Notes under the pieces: model-generated | Told to the model about the DNA's origin: nothing | The model's input: only the letters and a program-made list of their open reading frames with translations | Database searches by the model: none | Part shown: one piece after another, positions 52,628 to 64,000 of the stretch | How the letters are laid out: each line of letters starts with the position of its first letter | How positions within the stretch are numbered: the first letter of the stretch is position 1 | Made by a program: the position numbers and the translations under genes | Source of the DNA: Phoenix dactylifera | Taxonomy: Eukaryota; Streptophyta; Magnoliopsida; Arecales; Arecaceae | Reading direction: 5' to 3' | DNA length: 64,000 nucleotides | Assembly: GCF_009389715.1 (NCBI RefSeq) | Contig: NW_024067736.1 | Location: 620,001-684,000, forward strand

Positions 52628-53693
52628 CTCCGCCGATCCGCGCCCTTCTCCCACAATACAAATAGAAAACAAGAAACCGATCCGGTCCCTCCTCCTGCTG
52701 GTTTCTGATAAAACAGGATGCGAGCGGTGGGGTATTCTCCAACTTCTTGATTTCGTTACTTTGTCGTCTTTTTAACTCTTTAACTACGTTCCGCGGACGA
52801 CTCTCTCGCCTCGTCGCTTTCTCCCCTTGACGTTTCTGTGCGGATATCAGCGGCTCGTTTCGACCTTTGGATGGCAATCCGGTGGCTCACGCATCGTGGG
52901 AGAAAGGACGCACCATAGCGTTTTTTTTTTTTTTTTTTGTGCGCGCAGTGTGTGGGACGGCAAAATTATTCTGCCCTGGCAAAATAAAATTATTCTGGAT
53001 GGCCGCCGTGAAGAGGTACTGGGATTCTATCCAAAGTCAAATAGCGCTGAATGAGCGCCTCATTCGCGGCCCACTATTTTGAAAATTTCATCTAGATAGG
53101 CTATGGGTGTCTCATTCTCTGCATTATTATTTTTTTTGCTAATTTTATTGCCTGCACCCACTTATCCCATATGAGCCGCCGTTGTATCAAAAAAAATACA
53201 TATATATATATATATGAACGGCGATCAAACAATGTGTGCACTCGGCGGCGGTCATCCGCATCTGCACAATACCTTACGATGCATAGAGATTCGTGCTCAA
53301 TCATAAAACTAAGATGGTAGTATCTGAGCAGTGATAAGCTAACCAATCAGCCACACAATTAACTTTTTTAAATAGATAAATAATTTTAAATAACTCCAAG
53401 AACGATACCTTCACTCTGATCCTACAAAATAGGATGATTGTAGGATCCAAGGAAGATGATCTCATCGTTGCAGATCTTTTTTTGAATCCCATAGCTAAGA
53501 AAAGAGGGCTCGGGCTCGCAAGGTAGATCGGCTTCTATAGTTCTAACTCCGCCACTTAGGAGAATATTGCGCCACGTCCATCCACTTTCTGGGATGGTTG
53601 TTGCTGCTTTAGAACTAATTTTGTATGCATATGGAAATCTACACATTCTACCTATCTTCTAAGCTTTGTTTAGTTACGGAATAAAAAAAAAAA
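52628..53693. promoter_or_regulatory. LACS promoter and 5' leader region
   Basis: The DNA immediately upstream of the LACS start (higher coordinates) must contain the leader and promoter. A T-run lies at 52921-52938 and a (TA)n tract at about 53193-53214. I see no clear TATA box or defined regulatory site. Confidence 0.4.
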
Positions 53694-54424
53694 ATTTTTT
53701 GCATGAATACCCTTCTAAAAATTTAAATTACGTGATTACCCTCTCAATATATTTATTTCTATACCCTCATAAAACATAGTTTTTGCACAAATATCCTAAT
53801 GTAATGGTTCTTTTAATACGGTTAATAAAACCATATTTATTTTAATTAAAAATAAAATAAAATTTTGAAATTGCTTTTTTAATCCTCATCACGATCTCGC
53901 TTGCAATCACGATCGCCTTCTTCCCCCTGGCTATCGCGATCACCATCCTTCTTTTCCTGCTATTGCGATCGTGATCCTATCGCGATTGCCTCTTACCCTC
54001 GCCTGATCGTGATCCTTCTTCCCCCCGCTATCGAGATCATGATCGGGATCGCGATTGCCTTCTTCTCCTGCGATGCCATGTGATCCTCGAAACAGCAATT
54101 TTCAAAGATAGAAAAAAAAATCCTCGCTGCTTCCAAATCTTTCCTCTCTCAAATATGGTCGTGGACTCGATCGATCTTCCAAATCTCTCCTCTCTATTTA
54201 TATATTGGCTGCAGAAGCTAGTCTAAAGATATATTGCTAGACTCCAGGGAGTTTTCATTTTAAAAAAAGGTATTTCAATGTCATCTTGCCTTCTCTTCCC
54301 TCTTGTTGATGTCTTCTATTTTTCTCCTATTAAGCTAAACAAAAAAAAAAACATCATTGCAAGTGTTAGAATAACAACAATGATTGTTGTAGCTAATTTT
54401 GTTTCATTCCTATTTGCTTGTATA

Positions 54425-54476
<52 letters not shown>

Positions 54477-54692
54477 CACATCTACCTATTAAGGGTATTT
54501 TAGTTATTTTAATTTTGAAACAGTTATTTTTTTAACAGCATTAGATGGCATGGGCATATATGCAAAAATAGGATAAAAAAAGATAGAATAGCAAAATAAG
54601 TATTTTACGAGAGTATACATACAAATATCAATTTTGGAAGGGTATTCATGCAAAATTTAATACGTAGGAGGGTATTCATACAAAAAATTCTA
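53694..54692. mobile_element. long-TIR Mutator-like/MITE repeat, copy 2
   Basis: The left end reads TTTGCATGAATACCCTTCT and the right end is its inverted form (GGAGGGTATTCATACAAAA). Similarity continues inward for about 200 bp as repeated GAATACCC(T/C)(T/C) motifs. The interior has a block rich in GATCGCGATC-like palindromes (53885-54060) and a (TA)n tract at 54427-54472. Parts match copy 1 at 965-1436 in reverse orientation. No transposase is present. Confidence 0.5.
54427..54472. repeat. (TA)n microsatellite
   Basis: An uninterrupted TA run inside the long-TIR element. Confidence 0.9.
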
Positions 54693-55104
54693 AAAAAATG
54701 ATGGATGATATTTGTATTACATTTTTACTAAGCTATCCTTTCATAAAAAAATATTATTATTATCAATTTATAATGCTTATTTGTAGAAATGGGACAATAT
54801 ATAAGTTTATAATCTTTATAATTTATAATTATATAAATATTTTTAATTTAAATTTAAATTTAAATTAATAAATAGTTTTATAAATTAATTTATATAATAA
54901 TTATATAAATAACTAGCTAATTTATAATTTCTTTTAAATAGTTAATTAATTTTATATAAATAGCTAAGTGAAAAATAATAAATATAAATATAAATAAAAG
55001 TAGTATTAGAGTTTTGTCAAAAAATTAATGAGGAATAATTTTGTCCATGTATAAACCCATCCCTCGTATACTCCATCCATCCTTCCTTGCATCCTCCTAA
55101 ATTG

Positions 55105-55185
55105 GGAGGATGCAAATTGGTGGGCTATAATGGATTAACAGTCCTTAGGAGGATGCAAATTGGTGGGTTATAATGGATTAGCAGT
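55105..55185. repeat. 43-bp tandem duplication
   Basis: GGAGGATGCAAATTGGTGGG followed by (C/T)TATAATGGATTA occurs twice with a 43-bp period. An inverted GCATCCTCC lies just before (55089). This could be the edge of a MITE. The rest of 54693-56269 is AT-rich, with a (TA)n tract at 55577-55633 and no gene. Confidence 0.8.
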
Positions 55186-55566
55186 CTCTCTTTTTTATCC
55201 ATTTTTTTTTAATTTTTTTAAACCAAACGTGGATTGAGACCATCTATACTTCCAACCTCATCCATCCTTCCTCTTATGATCCCAGACAAACATAGGGCAA
55301 CGACAATAGCTGTAGTAGCATGGATTTTAGAATTGTTTGGTTGCCTATGTTATCAACTCGTGTAACTCATTTTACAACATTTGATTGGATGTAGTTGACT
55401 TTGAAATGTTTACATCATACCTGCCAAACTACAACAAACCAAGTAGCATAGCTGGGTTGCTAACAAACTGAAGGAAGTTTCTTGTGCAATGAAAAGGTGC
55501 ATCTGAACCAAGAATAGCTAGGGAAGGCCCTCTCATAAACTTTACTAATTAATATTCTAATATATA

Positions 55567-55576
<10 letters not shown>

Positions 55577-55633
<57 letters not shown>
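55577..55633. repeat. (TA)n microsatellite
   Basis: An uninterrupted TA run of nearly 60 bp preceded by TGTGTGTG. Confidence 0.9.
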
Positions 55634-55638
<5 letters not shown>

Positions 55639-56269
55639 TGGAGATTCTGCTTATGCCAAGCTCTTCATTCACCATATAGATCGCTGTATTAATAAAATTA
55701 TTAATAAAGCTCTTTTTTTAGTAAGGCTTTAATTTAATACAATTTTTTATCTAATTTTATTAATAAGAAACTTAATAGCTTATTAGACTATATTAATTCA
55801 TAAACTTTTTATTAAATTAATATAAAAAATTAATGACATTATCAATAACCATATTTGCTTAATATATATTGCTATTAATGAAATCAAAATATTTGGAATG
55901 CAATCCGTAGTATTTGGAATGCAATCGAAATACAATGGACTTTGAGAGGTTGGCCTTCAAATTTGCATGATTGATGGACTAATTGGAGGTCTAAAAAATT
56001 CCAATCATATCCAAGAAGGGCAGGGGACCAGCTCTATTTACTCAATTCTTCAGAAGGCCTCGCATTCCTTTCATAACTGGAAACACTTGTGTCCAAGGAA
56101 AATGCTAGGCCGCCATGATCGTCAATTGAAGAGCCCGAGTCGTTGTTGCATCCCCGCCATGACAACGTCCCAAACGCATGCTTGACAGCAGCCGAGAATA
56201 CCATCCTTCATTCAGTTGGTGTCTGAAGACCCAACAAGCCGGCAAATTTTTTGTTTTTACGCTGAAACA

Positions 56270-57060
56270 TTTTTTTTTTTTTGGTGGTAAAAGTGGCTAC
56301 TCATTTCATATAGCTCTAACATGAGTACAACCTGTCAGATCACAGAAAAGCAAAAAATACAAGGGAGAAGGAACGTCTGCTGCGAACGTCCAAAAAAATT
56401 TCCGAAATATCGGGCGACAAAGGAAGCGACCCAGTCTGCTGCCCGTTTCGCCTCCCTGAATACGTGTACTTCCTGAAAGTCACCTATCAACTGAGCCATC
56501 CTGCGAGTCTTCCGGATAAGGGGATGACCATCTCCATACCGATCCGCCCTCCGGATCCAATCAATCACCACAGATGAATCTCCCTCGAGGTACACCCACT
56601 CGGCGCCTAGTACCTGCCTCGCATTGGATATGCCCTCCCAGACTGCCCGCAGCTCTGCCCCAACTGCTGTAAGTCCTGGCGTGCGCCGCCCTCCTACTGC
56701 TATCATCCTACCAAAGTGGTCTCTGATCACAAATCTAACCCCTCCAGTCACACCATTCACTGACCTACTGTCGTCGAAGTTTACTTTGAGATACCTAAGG
56801 GGTGGGGGTACCCAAGAAACAAGGGTGAATCGGGGCGCTGAAACAGCGTGAAGAATACCCTAGATGTTCCTAGCTGTCCTAGAAGTAAACACAGCGGCAG
56901 TCGCAGTGACCTCCCTCGTATATAGTGTCGCTCTATCCACCACCATCTTCGGAAGCGACCTCCTTCTCTCAAATAGGCCGGCATTCCAGTCCAACCAAAT
57001 GTAGTAGGACAAGTATGCCATAAAAATTCCTGCCTTAGCAACTCTAGGACTCCGCATAGA
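56270..57060 (-). mobile_element. 5'-truncated LINE (RNase H end)
   Basis: The T-run at 56270-56283 is the poly(A) of a minus-strand LINE. Upstream on that strand are LKVNFDDSRSVNGVTGG, FVIRDHFGRMIAVGG, VYLEGDSSVVIDWIRR and AKRAADWVASFVA, a complete plant LINE RNase H. A short piece of the preceding linker (IFMAYLSYYIWLDWNAGLF) follows in a shifted frame with one stop. It resembles the LINE at 10408-16912 but is clearly diverged, a different subfamily or older copy. I found no convincing target duplication. Confidence 0.8.
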
Positions 57061-58214
57061 ATCTCTCAGTAAATGAAACTCTCAGCATGAAGAGTACCTC
57101 AGTTGTCCCTAGTCATCTCAGAAGTATACTGGAACTTCTGTTGATTGCTTTTCTACGTGGTTCAATACTTTGTTGCTCTCTCTATAAATATCTTTTGTAA
57201 TTACTCTTTAGGACCCATAAAACTGGATGGCTTTTGTCTCCCTAATTCTCAGAAAAAACAAAAAAGAAAAAAAAAAATCTTGGTGGGTTCATATTGCAAG
57301 ATCACATTAATGATTTGCATCTTATATGAGATACCCTCACATCACATCTCTTTGTCTTATTTATTTGGAAATCAACATAATTTCTAGTCCCATCATCTTA
57401 AACCAATGTAAACAGTCAAATTGAGTGTCCAATGAAAATACCAAGATCCATTAGAGTTAGGCATCAATGGTTGGACAAATTAGAGTAAATCTAAAATTCT
57501 AAGGTTTGCTTTTAAATATGGATATTTTGAGAATGTGAACGTTTTTTCATATAAGAAACTGGGATACTAATATATTTTCAGAAATTTTAGAATAGAAATA
57601 TTTTGAGAACATGAAAAAAATTATTTTATACAGATGTTATAAAAATAGCTAAGAACTTTAGATATTGAAAAGATAAAACGATTTCACATATATAAATTTC
57701 AGAAGTTGACTTTCACGTACAAATTTTTGATAAAACCCTTCATAAAAATAATTTTTGTATTAAATTAGTTTCTATTGTAATTGGATGCTTGGCCTATTTT
57801 TTTTCTAAAGATTTGTGTTAGTTTTGGCCTAAATTTCATTCATAGATTTGTTGGACTGCAGGACCCTAAAAAAAATTATGAAGATTTTTTTGCTTCCACA
57901 AAATTTGAGATGAAGAGGTATTGAGTTAATATATGTCTTACTTATTCACAGGAAAATCCAGCTTCCAAACAGTTTCTCAAAATTGAAGTTTTGGACCGAG
58001 TCAACCGACGTTGACTCAAACATATTACCAGCGCGTGTACATAAGACTCCTTATAGGACGTAATATCCTAAACCAGAGACAGTTTAATTAAGGTTGCCGA
58101 CATTGCGTTCCCGTCCTGAAGGCTCTCGTGCCCTCTCCTCTCCTCTCATAAAAAAAATTAGGGTTTCGTGGTAGAGTCCCAGAAAGGAGAGAATAGTTCT
58201 CTATCGGAATTCTA
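57061..58214 (+). promoter_or_regulatory. intergenic DNA and SDE2 promoter/leader
   Basis: Mostly AT-rich DNA without a gene. The last 100 bp before the SDE2 ATG carry CTCTCCTCTCCTCTC and ATTAGGGTTTCG, typical of plant 5' leaders. No clear TATA box. Confidence 0.4.
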
Positions 58215-61200
58215 ATGGCGGTCTACCAGATCTTCGTCAAGCTTCTCGATGGCAGGACCCAGTGCCTCCAAATCCCGTCCCCCACCGTGTCTGGTGAAAC
58301 CCTAAAACGCGATCTCTTCGGCAGAACAAAGATTCCTCTCCGATTCCAGCGCCTCGTCGCCGGATCCAGAGAAATCTTAGACGAAACCCTAATCTCGGCC
58401 TCGCCGGACGGCCTCTTTCCTTCTTGCAGCCTCCTCCTTCGCCTCCGCGGCGGGAAGGGAGGGTTCGGGTCGCTCCTCCGCGGGGCGGCGACGAAGGCCG
58501 GGCAGAAGAAGACGAACAACTTCGACGCTTGTAGGGATATGAGCGGCCGCCGGCTCCGCCACGTGAACGCAGAGAAGAAGTTGGATGAATGGAAGGCGGA
58601 GGCCGAGGAGAGGAAGTTGGAGAAACTCGCGGAGGATTTCTTGAAGAAGAAGGCGAAGGAGGTCAAGAAGAATTCGACCGTGGAGGTGGAGAAGTACTTG
58701 GAGAAGTATAGAGAGGACACGGAGAAGTGCATGGAGGAGGTGGAGGAGTCGGTCCGGCAATCGTTCGGCCTGTACAAGGAATCAAAGCGCAAGATGTTGC
58801 CGACATCTGATCCATCGAACAAGCGCCTGAAGATTTGGTGAGTTTTAGGGTTCCTTTCAATAACACGGACTTTTTTTTTTAATATAATAAATTTAGGATT
58901 TTTTTTGATTGTTGGCTTTAATCGTGCAGGTTGGGGAAGCAAAAGATGGATGAAAGCGATAGTGATGAGGATGAGGAAGATGAGGAAGATGGAGGCAGTG
59001 ACTTCGGGGATGAGAAATCTGTGGTGCTGGATGACGGAAATGGAAATTGTTCGAGACCTAATAAAGTAGAAGAGGGAACTTTGGCTTCCGGTTCTAATTC
59101 AGATGGAGAATCATCAGGCGGAGGCTCTGCACACAGCAACTTGGAGGAAGTGAATGGAAACTTTGATCTGGAATCTCCAGCGGTGGAGCCTGGCTCTGGA
59201 AATGGAAATAGTAATTCAGAATCTGAAGATACTGTTGTTAATGAAATGGGAGTTCAAGAAGAAGCTGCTGCTGAGAATAATAGTGTGGCTTCTACTTTAC
59301 AAGAGGTTCAGAATGGCGTGATTTCCAGTTCAGAAGGGGTGCCTGAGTCGGTTGAGTTCAAAGTAGAAATGGAGAAGCATGTAGAAGTTAAAACTGTTGA
59401 TCAGAGCACTGGTGTTAGTTTGGAAGAGCCATTGAATTTTGACAAGTACAATTCAGCTGCAGAATTGGAGGTATGTTTGTGATGACCTTTCTGTTTTAGG
59501 TGCTTCCTTACCCCCACAACCAAATGTTTTATTTGTCTCATTTAATTGATTGAACAATTAAACCGGCTTCTAAGTTTTTTATGGCAAAATCTCCTGGAAA
59601 GATGACATTAACAGCGGTCATGCAGGTCATTAGCTTTATTTTAAGCAGTTAAGGAATATTGAATTGAGAACCTTTACCTGTTTTTTTTTTTTTTCAAAAT
59701 CAATTTGGAATTAGGATTGGAAAATAAAGCAGTTTGGATTGTGTTGTTGGAACTAGTGCACCTTTCAAGTCATCACTGTGAATTATACTTGCCTGTAGTC
59801 ACCCTGCTCCCCCCCCCCCCAACAAAAAAAAAAAAAAGCCCTAACCACCCCACACAAAAAAGAAAGGATAATAGACCTATCAAGATATGGTTTTGGACCT
59901 TTATCAATAGGAGATGTCTTATCCTTCTCATTTGCTAACGGGATGTGATTACTTTGAACCAATGTATTGTTTACAATTTAGAATATGTTGATGAAGTGGA
60001 AGTGGAGAATGCACTTCCACCGTTGACATCTTACTGTCCCTGTCAAATAGGGCTATCAGCCTTGAAGCAATGACAATGAATTTTAGACTCAGTATATCAA
60101 ATTTTCACAATGCTTTCCACGCACACAAAAAAAGACAAAAAAAAGAAAAGAGAAAAAACCCTAATGAGCTTCCTTTGGTAACTTGGAGAGCTTCATAGAA
60201 GTAGGGCCTGATCAATTCTCCATCATAATCATATGTCAAACATCACTAATTGCTTAATTGCGATATGCAATGGTCTTTCCAAACATGGCCTCGAGCTTGC
60301 TACTTGGGCCTTACGAACATCATTATAGTGGTAAGAATTGAATCCTCATGTTTCACACCCATGCCATTCTGGGGTCAGTATGGTATGCATATCATCTGCA
60401 TTAATTGGTTTAAAAGAGATGCTTTGGTACCAAAAGATGCAAATCTTTGAAGTGCCTGATACTCTATTTATTGGCGTAATATGACATGCTAAATTATTGA
60501 CATGTTCATTTATATATACGAAATTGATACATCCTTACTAGTGGAATAGGAGACAATTTGAATCACTTTGATATAACCATTGACATGTCGACATAAGTTT
60601 AGCAACCTTATTAACATAAAGATGATTGTAAATTTCCCCCCAAGAATGACCTTAAACATGTCTGCTTCATTAAATAACAATGTAACATATAAGCTATTGG
60701 GAACTAGCATCATATTAGGTCAAACGAACAAAAAGTAATTTAATGTTAAAGTCAAGTACCTACTTTTTTTTAAAGAAGCATATAATTAGATGCTAAGGCA
60801 TGGTCTGAGGGGGTACGATGCTCTGTATATGCACTGATTTTATAGGTACTAAGCAAATGATACAAAGCAATGTACGCCTTAGGAAAATAAAAAAGTAGAA
60901 AATGATATGAAGCAAGCTGAGCATTTCTGTGTTATCAAAACATATTGAGAAAATCTCATATCACCTTGGTTTATGGTGTTCATTGAATCACTTGAGGGCA
61001 CACGAGAAATATAGTGCTGAAGGTTGACCTTTAAATCATGAAGCTAGTTCTTTCACAAATGTAATTGTTATTTATTTCCACACTGACATTTAGAGTAAAG
61101 TTCTGAAAACTTTTTCCACAGAGATTGATTCAGCTTTGCACACTGTCCATTTCTATAAGTTAAGGCAATGCCCTAATACTTCTCAACAACCAACTTTCAA

Positions 61201-62951
61201 CATTCTTCTTTTTTTTTTTTTTTGAGATCATATTTAGTAATAAGGATGCTGGTATTTGCAGCATTATTTGCATTACTACATAATCATAATCATAATCATG
61301 AAGGCTTTGCTGTGGCAGTGCTATTTGCAATATTACATCTGCCTAAAATGCCAAATTTTATCTAATGGGTCCCAGTAGAGAGGGCTTATTACTTTTCATT
61401 GTCTTTGTTCTTAATCGTTAGCTTGATTTAAGCAAATAAAGGCTATTCTTCTTAAAGTTTGAGTTCATATATCAGTCACAACATGCACGTCATATCCCAT
61501 CTTCAAGATGCTAATCATATTCATTCTAATCTCATAGAGAGATTGACAGATCTACACTTTTGTCTTTATGCTTTTTAGTGTGCTTTGAAATCTATCAAGC
61601 ACACAGATTAAGTTTTCCACAAGTTCCTGGTAATGCATAATGCTGAAGCCATGGCTTATTCTAGGGGTTCTATGCTGGTGAAATTCTCCCTCGGATGCCT
61701 AGTACTCCTAGTTTTGTATGATGAGTAAAACAACGAATTATATCATATCCTGATTATTGAAGTTGGGCTCAGATAGAGGATTTCTCTGAGGAGGTTTGCA
61801 CTCTCAAAATTTATCCTCTCCCATTAAGTGGTGTTTTTTTTTTCCTGTTTTAACCATTTCTAGATGAACTGCTGGCGTGATTTGAGTCATCGAGTCCATA
61901 ACAAAGCACTATTGCTGGATGTTAAATAAGATGTGGCGGCAGAAAAATTCGCATGATCAAGTTGTGGCAGATTTTGCATGAGACTTGAGGAGGTACTGTT
62001 TTGCTTGTAATTAGAGAGATGACCACATTGCAAAAAAATGGCTTTGAAGACTTGATAATGCTAGAAGGTTGCTTGTTATATTATAGTCACTCCTAGATGT
62101 CAAGAAGGCAGGAAGATATTAAACTGGTACCATTGCCATATCAAAGTTTCGCATATGAGGAGGCATATTGGTATTGGAATAGGCCATTTGATTGATAGCA
62201 AGGGTTAATTAAAGTATTTTTGGGGCATTAGCATGCTATGGTATTTATTTAGCCATGATGTCAGAAACTTGTTATGCTATTTATGTATGTTTTGCCTTGG
62301 AGCTGTTTGACATATAAAGTTCAGTGTGTGATGATGTCTCTGATTTTAGGTATTTATTTGGAACTTAGTGGGATAAGTTGCAAATTTTTCTTTATTTGAT
62401 CTGTTGGATTATATGGCTTAAAAAAACCTGCTAAGATAAAACTCATAATGCAAAGATAATCAGGGTTTTTGCTGGTCTTAATAGCAGCATCTTGGCAGAT
62501 TTTCTCATCTGAAGTTGCTTGGACACATACTTTGCTTGGTTGGCATCATGACGCCCCACAACCCCAACCATCGCCCATTAACTTCAGGAAAAAAATATTA
62601 AAAAAAACCCTCCTCCACTCTGGCGTTCCTTCAAGTATTCTTGTTCCAATGCCTGCTTAATAAAGTTTACTGTTTGCATCTTTAGCTGTAATACAATGCA
62701 TTCTTTGAAGAGTTATTTATGCTGCAGTCTTACCACATGCAATGCTCGGTTGTTTTTGCTACGGCTGACATAATGGTATTTGTTTGTAGGTTCTTGGCAT
62801 GGAAAGGCTCAAATCAGAGCTGCAGGCACGTGGATTGAAATGCGGTGGTACATTGCAGGAGCGCGCTTCAAGGCTTTTCCTGCTAAAAACAACTCCCCTG
62901 GATAAGTTGCCCAAGAAGGTGCTTGCGAAGCCTGTAGGTGGAGGAAAATAG
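58215..62951 (+). CDS. SDE2: SDE2 homolog, ubiquitin-like and SAP-domain protein (3 coding exons, 441 aa)
   Basis: SDE2 proteins are made as ubiquitin-like precursors that are cut after a GG; the C-terminal product works in pre-mRNA splicing (fission yeast) and in replication-stress responses and genome stability (human). Exons: 58215-58837, 58930-59470, 62790-62951, all GT-AG, 1326 nt. Residues 1-80 form the ubiquitin-like fold ending LRLRGG, and the cleavage site GG|KGGFGS is intact with K81 as the new N-terminus. [18 protein letters not shown] and a Lys/Glu-rich helical region follow. Exon 2 encodes an acidic segment ([14 protein letters not shown]) and disordered sequence. Exon 3 encodes a SAP-type domain ([40 protein letters not shown]). 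The start is the first ATG after a leader-like sequence and gives the conserved [13 protein letters not shown]. Intron 2 is 3.3 kb and shows no gene. Confidence 0.95.
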
Positions 62952-64000
62952 ATGTCAGGCTTTACTGCTATGCTGTCTGGCTTGATAGCAAATTTAATGC
63001 CTTCTGGACGAGCAAGGTTCTAATGGAATCAGTACTGTGTACTTAAAAAATTACTGACTAGGCAAAATGATGCTTGTAAGATGCTTGAGGACAAGCTTGA
63101 ATTATTTTTACAGTCATGGGGGACCTTAGGTATGGCAGTTTTAGTTTCTGCAACTTACTACATAATGCTCCCTTGATGTTCACTTGGTGCTTGCGTTCTG
63201 GAATCTTAAGCTTGTATGAGATCTATGTCTATTCATATTGGTAATTAACTGTCATATTAGTAATTCTTCTCTTTCTGTGGCAATGATTGCATGTTGCTCT
63301 AATGCTTATCTGATTGAATGTCAATATTTCTATAAGCACATCCATTGTTGAGCCTCTTCTAATGCCAACATCAATCAGTTTGTGAACTGAGCTTAGTTTT
63401 GGTTCGATTAATTAAAACTTTGAATCGAGCTCAATTTAAGCTGAGCTTGAGTGTAGCATAAGCTTTTGGGATCCATTGATAATCTGAGAGGTACAGAAAT
63501 AGATGAGGCTCGATCCAGGGGGTCTCCATAGATGTTTCCATGCATTTATTGGATGTGTTTTGTATGATGTCCTGGTGAGGAAAATAATGCTGGAAAACAA
63601 TGTCCTGCTTTTACCAGGCTATTACCAGGCTATCGAAGATGCACGACGGGTCATCATGGATACTGTTTGTTATTTTGATGAATTATGATGATTTTATGGG
63701 GGATGATTGGCTAAGAAGATAGCATTGATGGTTAATGCTTCGTGCATAAAATTATCTTGATTTGATCAAACTATAATAGTTATTGGTTTCTTATCTGAGT
63801 ATGTACAGGTTGTGCATGCAACACATTTCTTCATTGAATAGCTATAGAGTAAAATATGATGTCACTAATCACCAAATCATCATCAAATTACGTATTTCAT
63901 GCAAATGTAGGTGAATCAATCCAATTGAGCAAGTATTCTAGACAGAACGTTATTGTCAGCCACTAATATACATGATATTAGTAAAAAGGTTCGTATTATA
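62952..64000 (+). other. SDE2 3' UTR and downstream intergenic DNA
   Basis: AT-rich sequence that must begin with the SDE2 3' UTR. A GAGCTTAG / AAGCTGAGCTTGAG self-complementary stretch at about 63390-63455 may belong to a repeat. No further gene is visible. Confidence 0.5.

Noticed and set aside
56262..56844. CGCTGAAACA on both sides as a target duplication of the 56-kb LINE
   Set aside because: The LINE-like coding sequence continues beyond 56844 and aligns through it, so the second copy of the motif lies inside the element and the match is chance.
58223..58942. Long open frame (239 codons) on the minus strand across SDE2 exon 1
   Set aside because: It mirrors the GC-rich SDE2 exon on the opposite strand, has no family resemblance, and SDE2 itself is unambiguous.
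63503..63688. 61-codon frame near the right end
   Set aside because: It is short, has no domain, and lies in AT-rich downstream DNA.

Overview
The window is nuclear DNA of a flowering plant, most likely a monocot. A palm-like genome is my guess from overall character, not something the sequence proves. Evidence: three split genes with canonical GT-AG introns and plant-type proteins, AT-rich intergenic DNA with (TA)n microsatellites, and several nested plant transposable elements (L1-type LINEs, a Ty3/gypsy Tat-type remnant, a Sirevirus-type Ty1/copia element, a related solo LTR, MITEs). Nothing suggests a bacterial, organellar or viral replicon.

Genes: (1) a complete spermine synthase gene (SPMS, + strand, 2303-9934, 11 coding exons, 391 aa). 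(2) A complete long-chain acyl-CoA synthetase gene of the LACS4 type (- strand, 52627 down to 24248, 19 coding exons, 655 aa). Its intron 14 is 16.35 kb and houses a full-length Sirevirus-type retrotransposon and a solo LTR. (3) A complete SDE2 gene (+ strand, 58215-62951, 3 coding exons, 441 aa) with a ubiquitin-like domain, an intact GG|KGGFGS processing site and a C-terminal SAP domain. All exon junctions I assigned keep frame and sum to multiples of three. SPMS and LACS are tail to tail across 14.3 kb of nested repeats; LACS and SDE2 are head to head across 5.6 kb. The three genes (polyamine synthesis, fatty-acid activation, RNA processing/genome maintenance) show no functional linkage; this is ordinary plant gene order.

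Repeat layout: 1-1694 is AT-rich intergenic DNA with a decayed LINE tail and a long-TIR element. 10237-17490 is an old, decayed LINE that received a nearly full-length younger LINE (10408-16912, - strand, 15-bp target duplication, 46-nt poly(A), ORF1 and ORF2 joined by an ATGA overlap, both with disabling mutations). 17690-23580 is a non-autonomous Ty3/gypsy remnant of Tat type: LTR-like region, gag remnant, three tiers of tandem repeats instead of pol, and an antisense spliced ORF of the 'putative gypsy-type transposon' (PF04195-like) kind. 29129-40682 is the Sirevirus-type element in the LACS intron (two ~1.96-kb LTRs, 5-bp target duplication, PBS, gag, pol with a stop in the protease, frameshifted extra ORF, several polypurine tracts). 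41965-43772 is a solo LTR of a related family. 53694-54692 and 56270-57060 are a second long-TIR element and a second LINE fragment.

The most interesting unexplained signals are in the Sirevirus LTRs: an array of about 22 copies of the palindrome GAGTCGACTC upstream of a TATA-like box, repeated in front of the extra ORF; and, in the transcribed leader, a run of small hairpins whose stems differ in sequence but always stay complementary while the loop (GAGCCYGNAAA) is held constant. The hairpin array recurs in the solo LTR of the related family, where the palindrome has changed to GAGTCGACCC. A comparable pattern of paired arms appears in the GC-rich repeats of the Tat-type element.
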